Under the pieces are notes generated by a model. That model did no database searches. It had not been told where the DNA came from and saw only the letters and a program-made list of their open reading frames with translations. A stretch of DNA of 64,000 bases, from assembly GCF_017086365.1 (NCBI RefSeq), contig NZ_CP070969.1:682001-746000 (forward strand). The letters run 5' to 3'. A program made the position numbers and the translations under genes. Origin of the DNA: Paenibacillus tianjinensis (GTDB lineage: Bacteria > Bacillota > Bacilli > Paenibacillales > Paenibacillaceae). Of this stretch, positions 33,991 through 43,167 are shown piece by piece (position 1 is the stretch's first letter; every line of letters begins with the position of its first letter).

Positions 33991-35752
33991 GCTGGCTCAC
34001 CTGCCTTCCAATGCCCTCGTTCTGCAGCATAAACACGTCGTAATAATAACCCCGCTTCGCCAGAAGCTCGGCATGGGTGCCTTCCTCGATCAGACGGCCG
34101 CGGTCCAGGATCAGGATACGGTCGGCTTCACAGGTTGTGGATACCCGCTGTGCAATAATGATCTTCGTGCAAGGGTATTCCAGCTCGCGCAGACTGCGCT
34201 GAATATGCTCCTCTGTCTCCAGATCGACCGCAGAGGTCGTATCGTCCAGAATCAGGATCGGACGGCGGACGGCCATCGCCCGCGCCAGCGCGATACGCTG
34301 CTTTTGCCCGCCAGACAGGCCGACACCGCGTTCCCCGACAACCGTATCGTAGCCTTCGGGCATTTTGGTGATGAATTCATGGGCGGCTGCGAGCCGGGCG
34401 TAATCCATCACCTCTTCCTCCGGAAGCTCAGGATCACCATAAGCGATGTTTCCGTCAATCGTATCGGAGAATAGGAGCACATCCTGGGTAGCCATGCCGA
34501 TATTGCCCCGCAGCTCATCAAGCTCCAGTTCCCGCACATCAACGCCATCCACGAGTACACGTCCCGAAGTTACATCGTAGAACCGGGGGATCAGATTGAC
34601 GATGGTTGTCTTGCCCGCACCCGTTGAGCCCATAATGGCTACGGTTTCACCAGGCTCCACCGTGAAGCTGACATCGTCCAGTACGACGGCACTGTCGTAT
34701 TTGAAGCTGACATTCTGAAACTCGATACGGCCCTCATAACGGCGTTTATCAACAGGATTGTGCTCGTTTGCAATCGCCGGCCGGGCATAGTAAATATCGA
34801 CGATTTTGGATAGACTGGCAAAAAAACGCTGGATATCATTGATAATAATACCGATATTGCGCATCGGGTTCGAAATGGCCCAGATGAGTGAGGAGAAGGC
34901 TGCGAATTCACCAAAGGTAATCCGGCCGTCCATCAGATAAAGTCCGCCGGCGATCATCAGAATAACGTTGAAGCCTTGAGCGAAGGTCTCCAGGTAAGGG
35001 AAATAATCAAGCCAGACGAGTGCGGCTTTCTTATTGGCTACCGAATAGTTCACATTCTTGTCTGTGAATTTCTCAATTTCGAATTCCTCGCGGGCGAACG
35101 CCTTGACGACCCGGTTGCCGGAGATATTCTCCTGGGTAGTCGTGTTAAGCTGGGACAGCCGCTCGCGCAGATCAATATACATCGGGCGGACGCGCCGCGC
35201 AAATATGTAGGCCACAATAAAAATCGGCGGCGAAAGAATCAGCATCCACAGCGTCAGCTCCGCATCAATCGTGAAGAAATAGATGACGGCAGCAGCAAAA
35301 ATCGTCAGTGATTCGATGATTGTTTTGAAAATCCATGCCATCGAGTGCCGGACCATGTCCAGATCCCCTGTCATCTTGGTCATAAGGTCACCGGTGCGGT
35401 TATGGTCGTAATACTCCCTGTCCTGTCCCTGAATCTTGTTGTACAGATAAATACGGATGTTGTACATCATGTTTTGCGAGGAACGCTCGTACTGCATCGT
35501 TGTCAGATAAGCAAGACCGGTTCGCAGCAGGGAAAAGCCGATCATGCCCAGACAAAGCGCAATCAGAAGCCCGCGTTCCTCTGTCAGATTCTGCACTGCA
35601 TTATCGCCGGCTATAAACGTATCGACAATGCGCTGACTGATGTACGGATTCACGATCGTAAGAGCTGAGCCTACCACCGAGAGGCAGAGTGCCACAATAT
35701 ACCTCGTCCGGTTCCCCTTGAGGTTCTGCCACAGCCATTTAAGCTCGAACAT
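33977..35752 (-). CDS. ABC exporter half-transporter with degenerate nucleotide site
   Basis: A 591-residue partner of the previous protein: six TM helices, then Walker A GSTGAGKTTIVNL, signature LSGGQKQRIALARAM, Walker B ILILDDTTSAVD and switch region IIAQRVST. The catalytic Glu after Walker B is Asp, and the switch His is Gln. This is the pattern of the non-hydrolysing site in asymmetric heterodimeric exporters. It is first in the operon. The 330 bases upstream hold its promoter. Confidence 0.93.
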   Translation of the reverse strand: MFELKWLWQNLKGNRTRYIVALCLSVVGSALTIVNPYISQRIVDTFIAGDNAVQNLTEERGLLIALCLGMIGFSLLRTGLAYLTTMQYERSSQNMMYNIRIYLYNKIQGQDREYYDHNRTGDLMTKMTGDLDMVRHSMAWIFKTIIESLTIFAAAVIYFFTIDAELTLWMLILSPPIFIVAYIFARRVRPMYIDLRERLSQLNTTTQENISGNRVVKAFAREEFEIEKFTDKNVNYSVANKKAALVWLDYFPYLETFAQGFNVILMIAGGLYLMDGRITFGEFAAFSSLIWAISNPMRNIGIIINDIQRFFASLSKIVDIYYARPAIANEHNPVDKRRYEGRIEFQNVSFKYDSAVVLDDVSFTVEPGETVAIMGSTGAGKTTIVNLIPRFYDVTSGRVLVDGVDVRELELDELRGNIGMATQDVLLFSDTIDGNIAYGDPELPEEEVMDYARLAAAHEFITKMPEGYDTVVGERGVGLSGGQKQRIALARAMAVRRPILILDDTTSAVDLETEEHIQRSLRELEYPCTKIIIAQRVSTTCEADRILILDRGRLIEEGTHAELLAKRGYYYDVFMLQNEGIGRQVSQHGKE

Positions 35753-36101
35753 TTGATCACCTGTTTCTGTGTGTTCTTACACTCTTGCTGGCGAAGAGTG
35801 AATAAATCAAAGTGATTATAACACATTAAGCGGCCGCCACCCGCTGCTGTGAAGATTTCTTGTTACAATCGCTTGAACTGGAAGCTTGCACCTGCCTGGC
35901 ATATAACTTCCAGTGAAAAACCCGGCGGATTCCGGCATATTACCATAATCGCAAAGTTTCCGCATGAACACCATGTGGAGAATATTTATAAATAAAGTTT
36001 CCCTTGCATATTTAAGAGAGCGTATTCAGTATTAAAATGGTAAAAATACCAATTGAACTGTCTGTACGGCAATATTCCGGATGGCAGATAGGAGACGATG
36101 T
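35753..36101. other. intergenic region between ABC exporter and GNAT gene
   Basis: About 350 bases with divergent promoters and no supported gene. A short inverted pair, CTGGAAG (about 35878) and CTTCCAG (about 35908), is the only structure noticed. Confidence 0.5.
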
Positions 36102-37010
36102 TTGTTGATCAAAGAGTTTGTGATCCGAAATGTGCGGGATGGAGAGGAAGAGAAGCTTGAGAAATTCGGTTTTGTGCTCAAAATGCTCTATCTGTATCAC
36201 GGGGATCTGGATAAGAGAAATATGTTCCTGGCTGTAAAAGATGAGGAAGTGGTGGCCGTTGCCCATCTCATGCCCCATGATACATTTGATGCAGAAGGGC
36301 ATGACGAAGACCCGGGCTTTGTCCGCTATCTAATCAGTGAAATCAGGTTTGCTGATGAGGATGAGGATGAGGCGATCAAAGATGCCTTGCTGGATGCGAT
36401 GATTGTCCGCGCCCAAGAGATCAAGGCACAGCATCCGGATAAGCGGATTGTGATCGCCCAATATACGGATACGGATGACCTCCCGGAGCTAAGCTATTAC
36501 CTGAAACGCGGGTTTACGGTTTACGATACCATTGTCGTATTCAAATATGACCTGAGCCGGGAGATTCCGCAGTATCCTTTGCCTGAGGGGGTGCAGATAC
36601 GCCCCTATATGCTGGATAACAACGAAGCCCGGGAACAATATCATCAGGCAGAGCTCGCCTCCTTCGACGGTGTAACCTGGAGCATGAACCAGCTGGCCTG
36701 GATGCAGGGGGCAGAGGAAATGACGAACTTCTGCGCGTTTAGCGGGGATCGGTTCCTGGGCAACACCTCAACCTGGAGAATTGCTGAAGGTCATAGTGCA
36801 ACGGAAAATGTATTCGTCATCCCGGAATGGCAGAAACAAGGGATTGCCCGGAACCTCGTTTATACCGCGCTGCAATACCTGAAAGATCAGGGCAAAACCA
36901 TCGCCACCCTGGGCACCCATGGGACCAATAAAAAAGCCATCCGGCTCTATACTCAAATCGGCTACGAGCTGGACGGATTCAGGCTGACCCTGGGGTATGC
37001 GATTGATTAA
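36102..37010 (+). CDS. GNAT family N-acetyltransferase
   Basis: About 302 residues with two GNAT-like halves. The C-terminal one is canonical: NVFVIPEWQKQGIARNLVYTALQYLKDQGKTI contains the acetyl-CoA-binding Q-x-x-G-I-A/G loop, then ATLGTHGTNKKAIRLYTQIGY. The N-terminal half (VVAVAHLMPHDTF, KRIVIAQYTDTDDL, YYLKRGFTVYDTIVVF) looks like a decayed duplicate, as in tandem GNAT proteins. An ATG at 36081 is in frame, but GGAGA lies inside it and suits tandem TTG codons at 36102/36105. The choice is uncertain. Substrate unknown. The APH-like gene follows after 44 bases. Confidence 0.82.
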   Translation: MLIKEFVIRNVRDGEEEKLEKFGFVLKMLYLYHGDLDKRNMFLAVKDEEVVAVAHLMPHDTFDAEGHDEDPGFVRYLISEIRFADEDEDEAIKDALLDAMIVRAQEIKAQHPDKRIVIAQYTDTDDLPELSYYLKRGFTVYDTIVVFKYDLSREIPQYPLPEGVQIRPYMLDNNEAREQYHQAELASFDGVTWSMNQLAWMQGAEEMTNFCAFSGDRFLGNTSTWRIAEGHSATENVFVIPEWQKQGIARNLVYTALQYLKDQGKTIATLGTHGTNKKAIRLYTQIGYELDGFRLTLGYAID

Positions 37011-37054
37011 CCTTCCGGGAAATATATAAACGCTAAATATGGAAGGAGTCATAA

Positions 37055-37897
37055 ATGGCAAGCATCCTAAGCAATATTGACTGGACCGGGAGAAGCAGTC
37101 TGCTTGAAAAGCTGCTGAAAGAACAGGAGCCGCTTGTCACGCAGGCCATGGCTCACGGGTTTGAAGCTGAGGTGATGAAGATCGTGTCCGGGCAGGAAAG
37201 CTTCGTGCTGAAACTCTGGAACAAAAGCTCCAGACCGGATATCGGTGCCCAGTATCATTTATTGAAGGAACTGTTTGAACGGGGGATAGCCGTCTCAGAG
37301 CCTCTGGGCTGGGGAATAGATGCTAACGGGGATAAGGTGCTGTTAACGACCTTTGACGGGACGCCCGTGAAAAAAGTGAATGCGCGGAAGCTTGCGGATA
37401 TGCTGGCGAAGCTGCATCAGGTTAAAGTAAAAGACTTGCAGGGGACACATCTGCCTTTTAATGATTTTATGAAGTACTTTTTCCCGGGGGCAGAAGAGTA
37501 CGCCGATATCTCCCGATTATTGATCCCCCTTATTCAGAGGGCCCAAATGAAACAGGATAGCATAATACACGGCGACTTCCATATGAACAACATTGTAGAG
37601 AAGAACGGACGCTATACGGTCATAGATTGGACGAACGGGCAGGCAGGAGATCCAGGGTATGATTTTGCCTGGAGCGTTGTACTGCTGAGAGTATATGCTT
37701 CAGCGCCGTATGCAGCAACGTTTCGTTCCGCCTACTTACAGCGATATAATATTGGGCCCGAAAAGCTTAAGATATATAAAGCGCTGGCGGTTCTCAGATG
37801 GATGCTGCTTCAGCGCAGCGGCGGTGTGCCTGTAAAGCAGGATACATTCCAGCGCATAACGGGTATTGCTGAACATAATCCGTTTCTGCAGGGATGA
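37055..37897 (+). CDS. aminoglycoside phosphotransferase-like kinase
   Basis: A 280-residue APH/choline-kinase-fold protein. The catalytic loop IIHGDFHMNNIV (probable base Asp near 174) and the metal-binding VIDWTNGQAGDPGYDFAW are intact. The N-lobe has FVLKLWN as the ATP-binding Lys. Such proteins phosphorylate small molecules such as antibiotics, sugars or choline; resistance is not implied by the family alone. GGAAGGAGTC precedes the ATG. It is the last gene before a strong terminator. Confidence 0.85.
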   Translation: MASILSNIDWTGRSSLLEKLLKEQEPLVTQAMAHGFEAEVMKIVSGQESFVLKLWNKSSRPDIGAQYHLLKELFERGIAVSEPLGWGIDANGDKVLLTTFDGTPVKKVNARKLADMLAKLHQVKVKDLQGTHLPFNDFMKYFFPGAEEYADISRLLIPLIQRAQMKQDSIIHGDFHMNNIVEKNGRYTVIDWTNGQAGDPGYDFAWSVVLLRVYASAPYAATFRSAYLQRYNIGPEKLKIYKALAVLRWMLLQRSGGVPVKQDTFQRITGIAEHNPFLQG

Positions 37898-37914
37898 CGA
37901 TTGAACAAGCTAAT

Positions 37915-37951
37915 AGGACTGTGTCAACCTTGACCGGGTTGACACAGTCCT
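37915..37951. terminator. strong terminator, convergent genes
   Basis: AGGACTGTGTCAACC pairs with GGTTGACACAGTCCT over 15 bases with a 7-base loop, followed by TTGTT. It lies between the APH-like gene and the convergent DUF4003 gene. Confidence 0.88.
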
Positions 37952-37979
37952 TTGTTATGAGGCAAACCTGCAATAATGA

Positions 37980-38969
37980 TTAATGGGAAGCGGACGAGGC
38001 GGCAGCAGCTGAGGACGTGGCGGCTACGGCAATAGCTGTCTGCTGGGCGATAACAATATTGGTCAGGCTGGTGGAAAGCGCCGTCGTTAAAACACCGTTT
38101 TTCAACTCGTCGATCTGCTTATAGGCAACCAGTGCAGCCGAAAGCAGCAGCAGCTCCTGCTTAGTAATAGACCAGCTGCCGAAGCCCTTTTTGGTCCGCA
38201 GTGATTCATAGGTGTCAGAGATGTTTTGCACGAGTGTTTCGTGGCCGGCAGGCAGTAACGACAGTACACCTAGTGACGAAAGGGTGTATTCCTTATCCAG
38301 CCGGATGTTCCGGCTGCGGAAAGCATCCCGCAGGGCGAGGACACGTGCGGCTGCCTCCGGAGTATCTTCACCAAGCACCAGTACCTGTGTCAGCGCCTGC
38401 ACGCTGTTGCCCGACAGGAATTCCGGTTTCAGTTCAGCATAGAGCTGTTCCATTCGGGCTGTTCCGCGTTCAGGCTCAAGATCTGACAGTGCTAGCATAG
38501 CAGAGAAGATATAGTCGTCCTGTCCGGTGAGAAAACGGTGGTTCGCCTTCATGCTGTCGTAGAAATGCCGTGCTCTCTCTGCCGTCCGCTCATATTGATC
38601 CGGAGTCGTATGCGCGGCGATCTGGTAGGCGGCTACCACAAGATAATCTGAGGCCCGGAATTTCAGTCCCTTCAGCAGGTCATACACATGAAGTGTGTTT
38701 GCCAGCAGGGCTTCCTTGCCGCCTGAAAGCGACAGCATTGCTGCGATACAGACGGACAGGTTACCCCGGAAGGTAGAAAAGGGGCCGGTGGTGCTCTTGA
38801 TCAAGTCACTGCTCCTGCGGATGGCATCTACATCCACCGTTTTATTCTCTGCTGTGTACAGCAGGGCGGCCAAACGGTTGATCTGTCCGCTTTTCCAGGC
38901 AAAAGCCTTCTTTACGGCCTGCGTATTCTGGGCGAATAATTCAAGCCGTGCTTCAAACTGTGCGTTCAT
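37980..38969 (-). CDS. DUF4003 family protein
   Basis: A 329-residue largely helical soluble protein matching the DUF4003 pattern (GPFSTFRGNLSVCIAAMLSLS, SDYLVVAAYQIA, FLTGQDDYIFSAMLAL, GFGSWSITKQELLLLSAALV). It ends in an Ala/Ser-rich tail. The family is common in Bacillales and has no known function. AGGAGCACT precedes the ATG. Confidence 0.82.
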   Translation of the reverse strand: MNAQFEARLELFAQNTQAVKKAFAWKSGQINRLAALLYTAENKTVDVDAIRRSSDLIKSTTGPFSTFRGNLSVCIAAMLSLSGGKEALLANTLHVYDLLKGLKFRASDYLVVAAYQIAAHTTPDQYERTAERARHFYDSMKANHRFLTGQDDYIFSAMLALSDLEPERGTARMEQLYAELKPEFLSGNSVQALTQVLVLGEDTPEAAARVLALRDAFRSRNIRLDKEYTLSSLGVLSLLPAGHETLVQNISDTYESLRTKKGFGSWSITKQELLLLSAALVAYKQIDELKNGVLTTALSTSLTNIVIAQQTAIAVAATSSAAAASSASH

Positions 38970-39159
38970 ATAGTGCTCCTCTCATAAGCCAGGTATAGTC
39001 TCACATAGATATTCTACTATAATTAACCAGCATGCATCCAAAAAAAATGGAAGTCGGTATATTTGAAAATTTATATATTCAGACATTACGGATATGCTAG
39101 AATAAGAGGGCTGCCGGAAGCCGCAGCAAGGAACTTAAGTACGAATGGAGAAATGAATA

Positions 39160-39501
39160 ATGAATGAATTGCCGAATTGTCCGCAATGCAGCTCAGTATA
39201 CACTTATGAGGATGGAGCGCAGCTGGTCTGTCCGGAATGCGGGCATGAGTGGACTGCCGGTGCAGAGAACGGGAACAGTGAAGACCTTAAGGTTGTGAAG
39301 GATGCCAACGGCAATGTCCTGAGCGACGGAGATGCTGTAACCATCATTAAGGATTTGAAGGTCAAGGGAAGCTCCTCGGTGCTGAAGATCGGCACAAAGG
39401 TGAAGAACATCCGGCTGGTTGAAGGCGATCATGACATCGACTGCAAAATTGACGGCTTTGGCGCAATGAAGCTGAAATCGGAGTTCGTCCGAAAAGCATA
39501 G
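39160..39501 (+). CDS. yjdM: YjdM (PhnA) zinc-ribbon protein
   Basis: A 113-residue protein with an N-terminal zinc ribbon, CPQC ... CPECGHEW, and a C-terminal SH3-like barrel ([31 protein letters not shown] in pieces, then [13 protein letters not shown]). This is the YjdM family, historically called PhnA but not a phosphonoacetate hydrolase. The physiological role is unclear. The length is typical. It is monocistronic with a terminator right after. Confidence 0.92.
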   Translation: MNELPNCPQCSSVYTYEDGAQLVCPECGHEWTAGAENGNSEDLKVVKDANGNVLSDGDAVTIIKDLKVKGSSSVLKIGTKVKNIRLVEGDHDIDCKIDGFGAMKLKSEFVRKA

Positions 39502-39520
39502 AACGGTAAGCATTGAAGGA

Positions 39521-39551
39521 AAGCTGCGGATATTTGCCGCGGCTTTTTTTG
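39521..39551 (+). terminator. terminator after yjdM
   Basis: AAGCTGCGG pairs with CCGCGGCTT with one wobble, then seven T. Confidence 0.85.
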
Positions 39552-39721
39552 TTTGAGATAAAGGAAACTGAGCCCGCGTGAGACATCTCAAGTGAAGTGA
39601 TAATATGAAACAATGGTATTTTGATCCAAAATTATATACTATAATGGTCTTCAAGGTGAACTATCATTCGGATATCTGGAAGAACAAAGCGACTCTATCT
39701 TATTGTATAGGAGCTAACCTA

Positions 39722-41665
39722 ATGAGTGATTTATCCAAGCTTAACAAGCAAAAATACATCTACTGGTTAAAGCAGAAAAGAAAATCAAATGGGGAACTAT
39801 ATTCCGATAATACAGTGAATTCGTACGCCTCATCATTATCGACCGCACCTGCCAGACTTTCAGGAATTGAATTGGAGAATACAGATGTTTACGGGATCAC
39901 TTCAGCTAATTACTTTCATGAGATTAGACAGCGTATGGAAAGGGCGGAGAATTTCGAAGAGATTAACATCAAGGCTGGCAACAAAGCTTTTCAATATGCT
40001 CTTGAGTACTATGAGGATTTCTTGCGTGAACAGGAAAAGGGGAATGAATCAGTTGGTGATGCCGATGGAAGTACTTTGAACTATTCGATAACGAGCACGC
40101 CTATAAAATTTACAGCTGCTGCTGGACTGCCTACCGCACTCCTTGATAAAAATATTATTTTATATGGCCCTCCAGGTACAGGCAAAACCTACAATACGGT
40201 CACATATGCAGTCGCAATCATTGAGAACAAGCCCTTACATAACATTATGTATGAAGTAAGAACCAGAGGTTATGAAGTAATCCAGGAACGCTACCGTTCT
40301 TACAAAGAAAAGGGACTTATTGAGTTCACAACATTCCATCAATCCTATGGCTATGAGGAGTTTATTGAAGGGATTAAGCCGAAGCTTCAGCAGGGTGACG
40401 AGACAGGTCATATTGGCGATAATGTTGCGTACGAGATAAAGCCGGGAGTGTTTAAACAATTCTGTGAAAAAGCGCAGACTCCAGTTATTCAGGACAGTAA
40501 TACGTACGGAATTCGTAATGAACCAGTCATATGGAAGGTCTCACTCGGCGGTTCGGGCCAAAGTGATGTGAAACAGGATTGCTTTGATAATGATAGAATC
40601 CGGATCGGGTGGGACTCTTACGGAGAACGGATTACAGATGAGACGGACTTCAGAGAATATGGCGGAGCGACGATCCTGTCCCGGTTCATGAGCGAGATGG
40701 TGATCGGTGATATTGTCCTGATTCTCCATGATGAAAAAACTATTGATGCCATCGGTGTCGTTACAGGTGAATATGAATGGCTCAATCAAATGGAGGATTA
40801 CAAACGTTCCCGCAATGTAAAATGGCTTGCCAAAGATATCCGGGAGGATATTTATGCGCTCAATGGAAATAAGGTTATGACACTGGGCTCAGTATACAGG
40901 CTGAACAGAATCACGCTTGCGGATGTACTGGTCATGCTAAAAGCGAATAGCAATGTTCATAGTACAGCAATTCAGGAGAATGCAAACAATTACGTGTTTA
41001 TTATCGATGAAATCAACCGCGGCAATATCTCGAAAATTCTCGGGGAGTTAATTACGCTGATTGAGCCGTCCAAACGTATTGGACAAGCAGAAGAAATCAG
41101 ACTGAGGCTGCCTTACTCACAAGAAGTGTTCGGTGTTCCGGGCAATGTCTATCTGCTTGCCACAATGAACACTGCTGACCGTTCGATTGCCAGGCTGGAC
41201 ACTGCGCTGCGCCGCCGTTTTCATTTTGCGGAAATGATGCCGTGTCCGGAAGTGCTTGATAGTATACAGGTTGGTAATGAGGTCATTGAGTTGTCGGCCA
41301 TGCTGGAAATGATGAATCGTCGTATCGAGGTACTATATGACAGGGAGCATATGATCGGGCATGCTTACTTTATGTCATTAAACAATCACTCTGCTCTGGA
41401 TGATCTGGCTCACATTTTCCGCAATACGATTATCCCGCTGCTGCAGGAGTACTTTTATGAAGACTATGACAAGATCCGGCTCGTACTTGGTGACAATAAC
41501 AAACCTGAGAGTGAACAGTTTATTCTGGCCAAAAAGACGGATATAACGGAGCTGTTTGGGAATATGAACGATTTTGAGTTTGATGACGAAGCAGCCTACG
41601 TGCTTAATGAAGAAGCGTTTGAAAATGCCCAAGCCTACCGCAAAATATACAGTCGCAGCTCATGA
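39722..41665 (+). CDS. mcrB: McrB-like restriction AAA+ GTPase with inserted PUA/EVE-like domain
   Basis: A 647-residue motor subunit of a McrBC-type modification-dependent restriction system. Residues 1-105 are a helical N-terminal region (YIYWLKQKRKSNGELYSDNT) reminiscent of integrase SAM-like domains. The AAA+ core has Walker A GPPGTGKT at 149-156, Walker B FIIDEINRG at 426-434 and the McrB hallmark MNTADRSIARLDTALRRRF at 482-500. Between Walker A and B, about residues 268-405 form an extra domain (WKVSLGG, RIRIGWDSYG, GDIVLILHDEKTIDAIGVVTGEYEW, RNVKWL) resembling EVE/PUA modified-base readers. AGGAGCTAACCT fits the ATG at 39722, not the longer frame from 39605. It overlaps mcrC by 4 bases. 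Confidence 0.9.
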   Translation: MSDLSKLNKQKYIYWLKQKRKSNGELYSDNTVNSYASSLSTAPARLSGIELENTDVYGITSANYFHEIRQRMERAENFEEINIKAGNKAFQYALEYYEDFLREQEKGNESVGDADGSTLNYSITSTPIKFTAAAGLPTALLDKNIILYGPPGTGKTYNTVTYAVAIIENKPLHNIMYEVRTRGYEVIQERYRSYKEKGLIEFTTFHQSYGYEEFIEGIKPKLQQGDETGHIGDNVAYEIKPGVFKQFCEKAQTPVIQDSNTYGIRNEPVIWKVSLGGSGQSDVKQDCFDNDRIRIGWDSYGERITDETDFREYGGATILSRFMSEMVIGDIVLILHDEKTIDAIGVVTGEYEWLNQMEDYKRSRNVKWLAKDIREDIYALNGNKVMTLGSVYRLNRITLADVLVMLKANSNVHSTAIQENANNYVFIIDEINRGNISKILGELITLIEPSKRIGQAEEIRLRLPYSQEVFGVPGNVYLLATMNTADRSIARLDTALRRRFHFAEMMPCPEVLDSIQVGNEVIELSAMLEMMNRRIEVLYDREHMIGHAYFMSLNNHSALDDLAHIFRNTIIPLLQEYFYEDYDKIRLVLGDNNKPESEQFILAKKTDITELFGNMNDFEFDDEAAYVLNEEAFENAQAYRKIYSRSS

Positions 41666-42972
41666 TAAACCGGACGAAATATACCATTAAGGAATATGAT
41701 TCATTCACTAAAAATCAGGATGTGAAGCTCCCGAACCTTCATTATATGCCTGAACCTGTTTTTGACTGTCTGGAGCAGTTTGTGTTGTCCAATCGACAGG
41801 TGTCAGATACGGATCCATTGGAGCTGATGGTGGTAACGAGCAAAAGAGGGATCGGCAAAGTTATCAGCGCCCGTAACTATGTAGGTGTGATCACCATGAA
41901 TAGTGGGGTACAGATTGAGATCCTGCCTAAACTATATTCACGGAATGCGGAGAGCTCTGAGAGGGAAACCAAACAGGTTTTCCTGAAAATGCTGAAATCA
42001 CTCCTACGGATACCTTTTAAGCATTTTAATTTCTCCAGTCTGAACCAGGAGAAATACAGCATTCTGGATATTTTCATCCGGATGTTCGTTGAAGAAGCCT
42101 ATATTCTGGTCAAACGGGGATTGAAGTCCGCGTATACCGGACACGAGGACAACGAGTATTTCTATAAAGGCAAACTCAAATTTGCTGAACATATCCGGCT
42201 AAATGCGGTGCATAAGGAGCGCTTTTACATCGAATATGATGTATTCAGTGCAGATCGACCGGAGAACAGATTGATTAAATCAACGATCAGAGTTCTGCAG
42301 AAGGTCTGCTCCAGCAGAAAACTACAGAAGGATCTGTACACCCTGTCCACTGCATTTGAGTCTGTAGAGTTCTCGGCAGATTACAGCCAGGACTTTGCCA
42401 AAGTCACAGATGATCGGAATATGAGTGAATATGCAATAGTTCTGCAGTGGTGCAGAGTGTTTCTGTACAGAAATAGCTTTACGCCGTTTATAGGAAACGG
42501 GGTAGCATATGCTCTATTGTTTTCTATGGAAAAGGTTTTTGAAAGCTATCTTGCCGGACAATTGAAGAAAAAGCTGGCTCACCCCAAGTATTCGCTGATG
42601 ACGCAACACCGGCTGTACCATCTTTTTGATGAGCCCGGGCAGCGCTTCATGCTAAAACCGGATATCGTAGTTACCTGTGCTCAGGGTACGGTTGTCCTGG
42701 ATACCAAGTGGAAGAAGCTTACACCGGATGGGAATCATGGAATTTCGCAATCTGACATGTATCAGGCCTATGCCTATCATAAGAAATACTCTGCTCAAAC
42801 TGTAATTCTTGTATATCCTTGGACATCAGAGGTAGCGGAGATAAAAGATCCAATCATATATAGAAGCAAGGACGGGGTTACGGTTCAGGTACATTTTGTG
42901 TATTTAGGTGAGGATACTGATGGTGTAGGGGAGTTAAGCGGTTTAATTGAGGCGGCACTTGCCGGCTTCTGA
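41662..42972 (+). CDS. mcrC: McrC-like nuclease subunit
   Basis: A 436-residue partner of McrB, overlapping it by ATGA. An N-terminal region is followed by IEILPKLYSR and the helical body. The C-terminal PD-(D/E)xK nuclease core is visible as LKPDIVVTCAQGTVVLDTKWKKL, with Asp and the D-x-K dyad in place. In E. coli McrC stimulates McrB GTP hydrolysis and cuts DNA carrying modified cytosines. The modification recognised here would depend on the McrB reader domains. The gene is intact. Confidence 0.92.
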   Translation: MINRTKYTIKEYDSFTKNQDVKLPNLHYMPEPVFDCLEQFVLSNRQVSDTDPLELMVVTSKRGIGKVISARNYVGVITMNSGVQIEILPKLYSRNAESSERETKQVFLKMLKSLLRIPFKHFNFSSLNQEKYSILDIFIRMFVEEAYILVKRGLKSAYTGHEDNEYFYKGKLKFAEHIRLNAVHKERFYIEYDVFSADRPENRLIKSTIRVLQKVCSSRKLQKDLYTLSTAFESVEFSADYSQDFAKVTDDRNMSEYAIVLQWCRVFLYRNSFTPFIGNGVAYALLFSMEKVFESYLAGQLKKKLAHPKYSLMTQHRLYHLFDEPGQRFMLKPDIVVTCAQGTVVLDTKWKKLTPDGNHGISQSDMYQAYAYHKKYSAQTVILVYPWTSEVAEIKDPIIYRSKDGVTVQVHFVYLGEDTDGVGELSGLIEAALAGF

Positions 42973-43022
42973 ACGAGCCTTATTGTTCCAAAACGAAGTT
43001 TTGGCAGGTGATTGATTACACA

Positions 43023-43054
43023 CCTCTATCTACCAAGTTAGATAGGGGACTTTT
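43023..43054 (+). terminator. terminator after mcrBC
   Basis: CCTCTATCTA pairs with TAGATAGGGG (one wobble) over a 6-base loop, followed by ACTTTT. Confidence 0.7.
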
Positions 43055-43167
43055 CCTGCCCCGAAGCGTACGTTTATAACTCAACCCGCGAAGCACAATT
43101 GCCGATAAGTAATAACAGGCGCACGTTAATTTTGCTATACATATCGCATTTAATGGGGGAAACATCA

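Noticed and set aside
37055-37897. Aminoglycoside resistance gene
   Set aside because: The APH fold and catalytic loop are present, but the family includes many non-resistance kinases; the same applies to 61887-62804.
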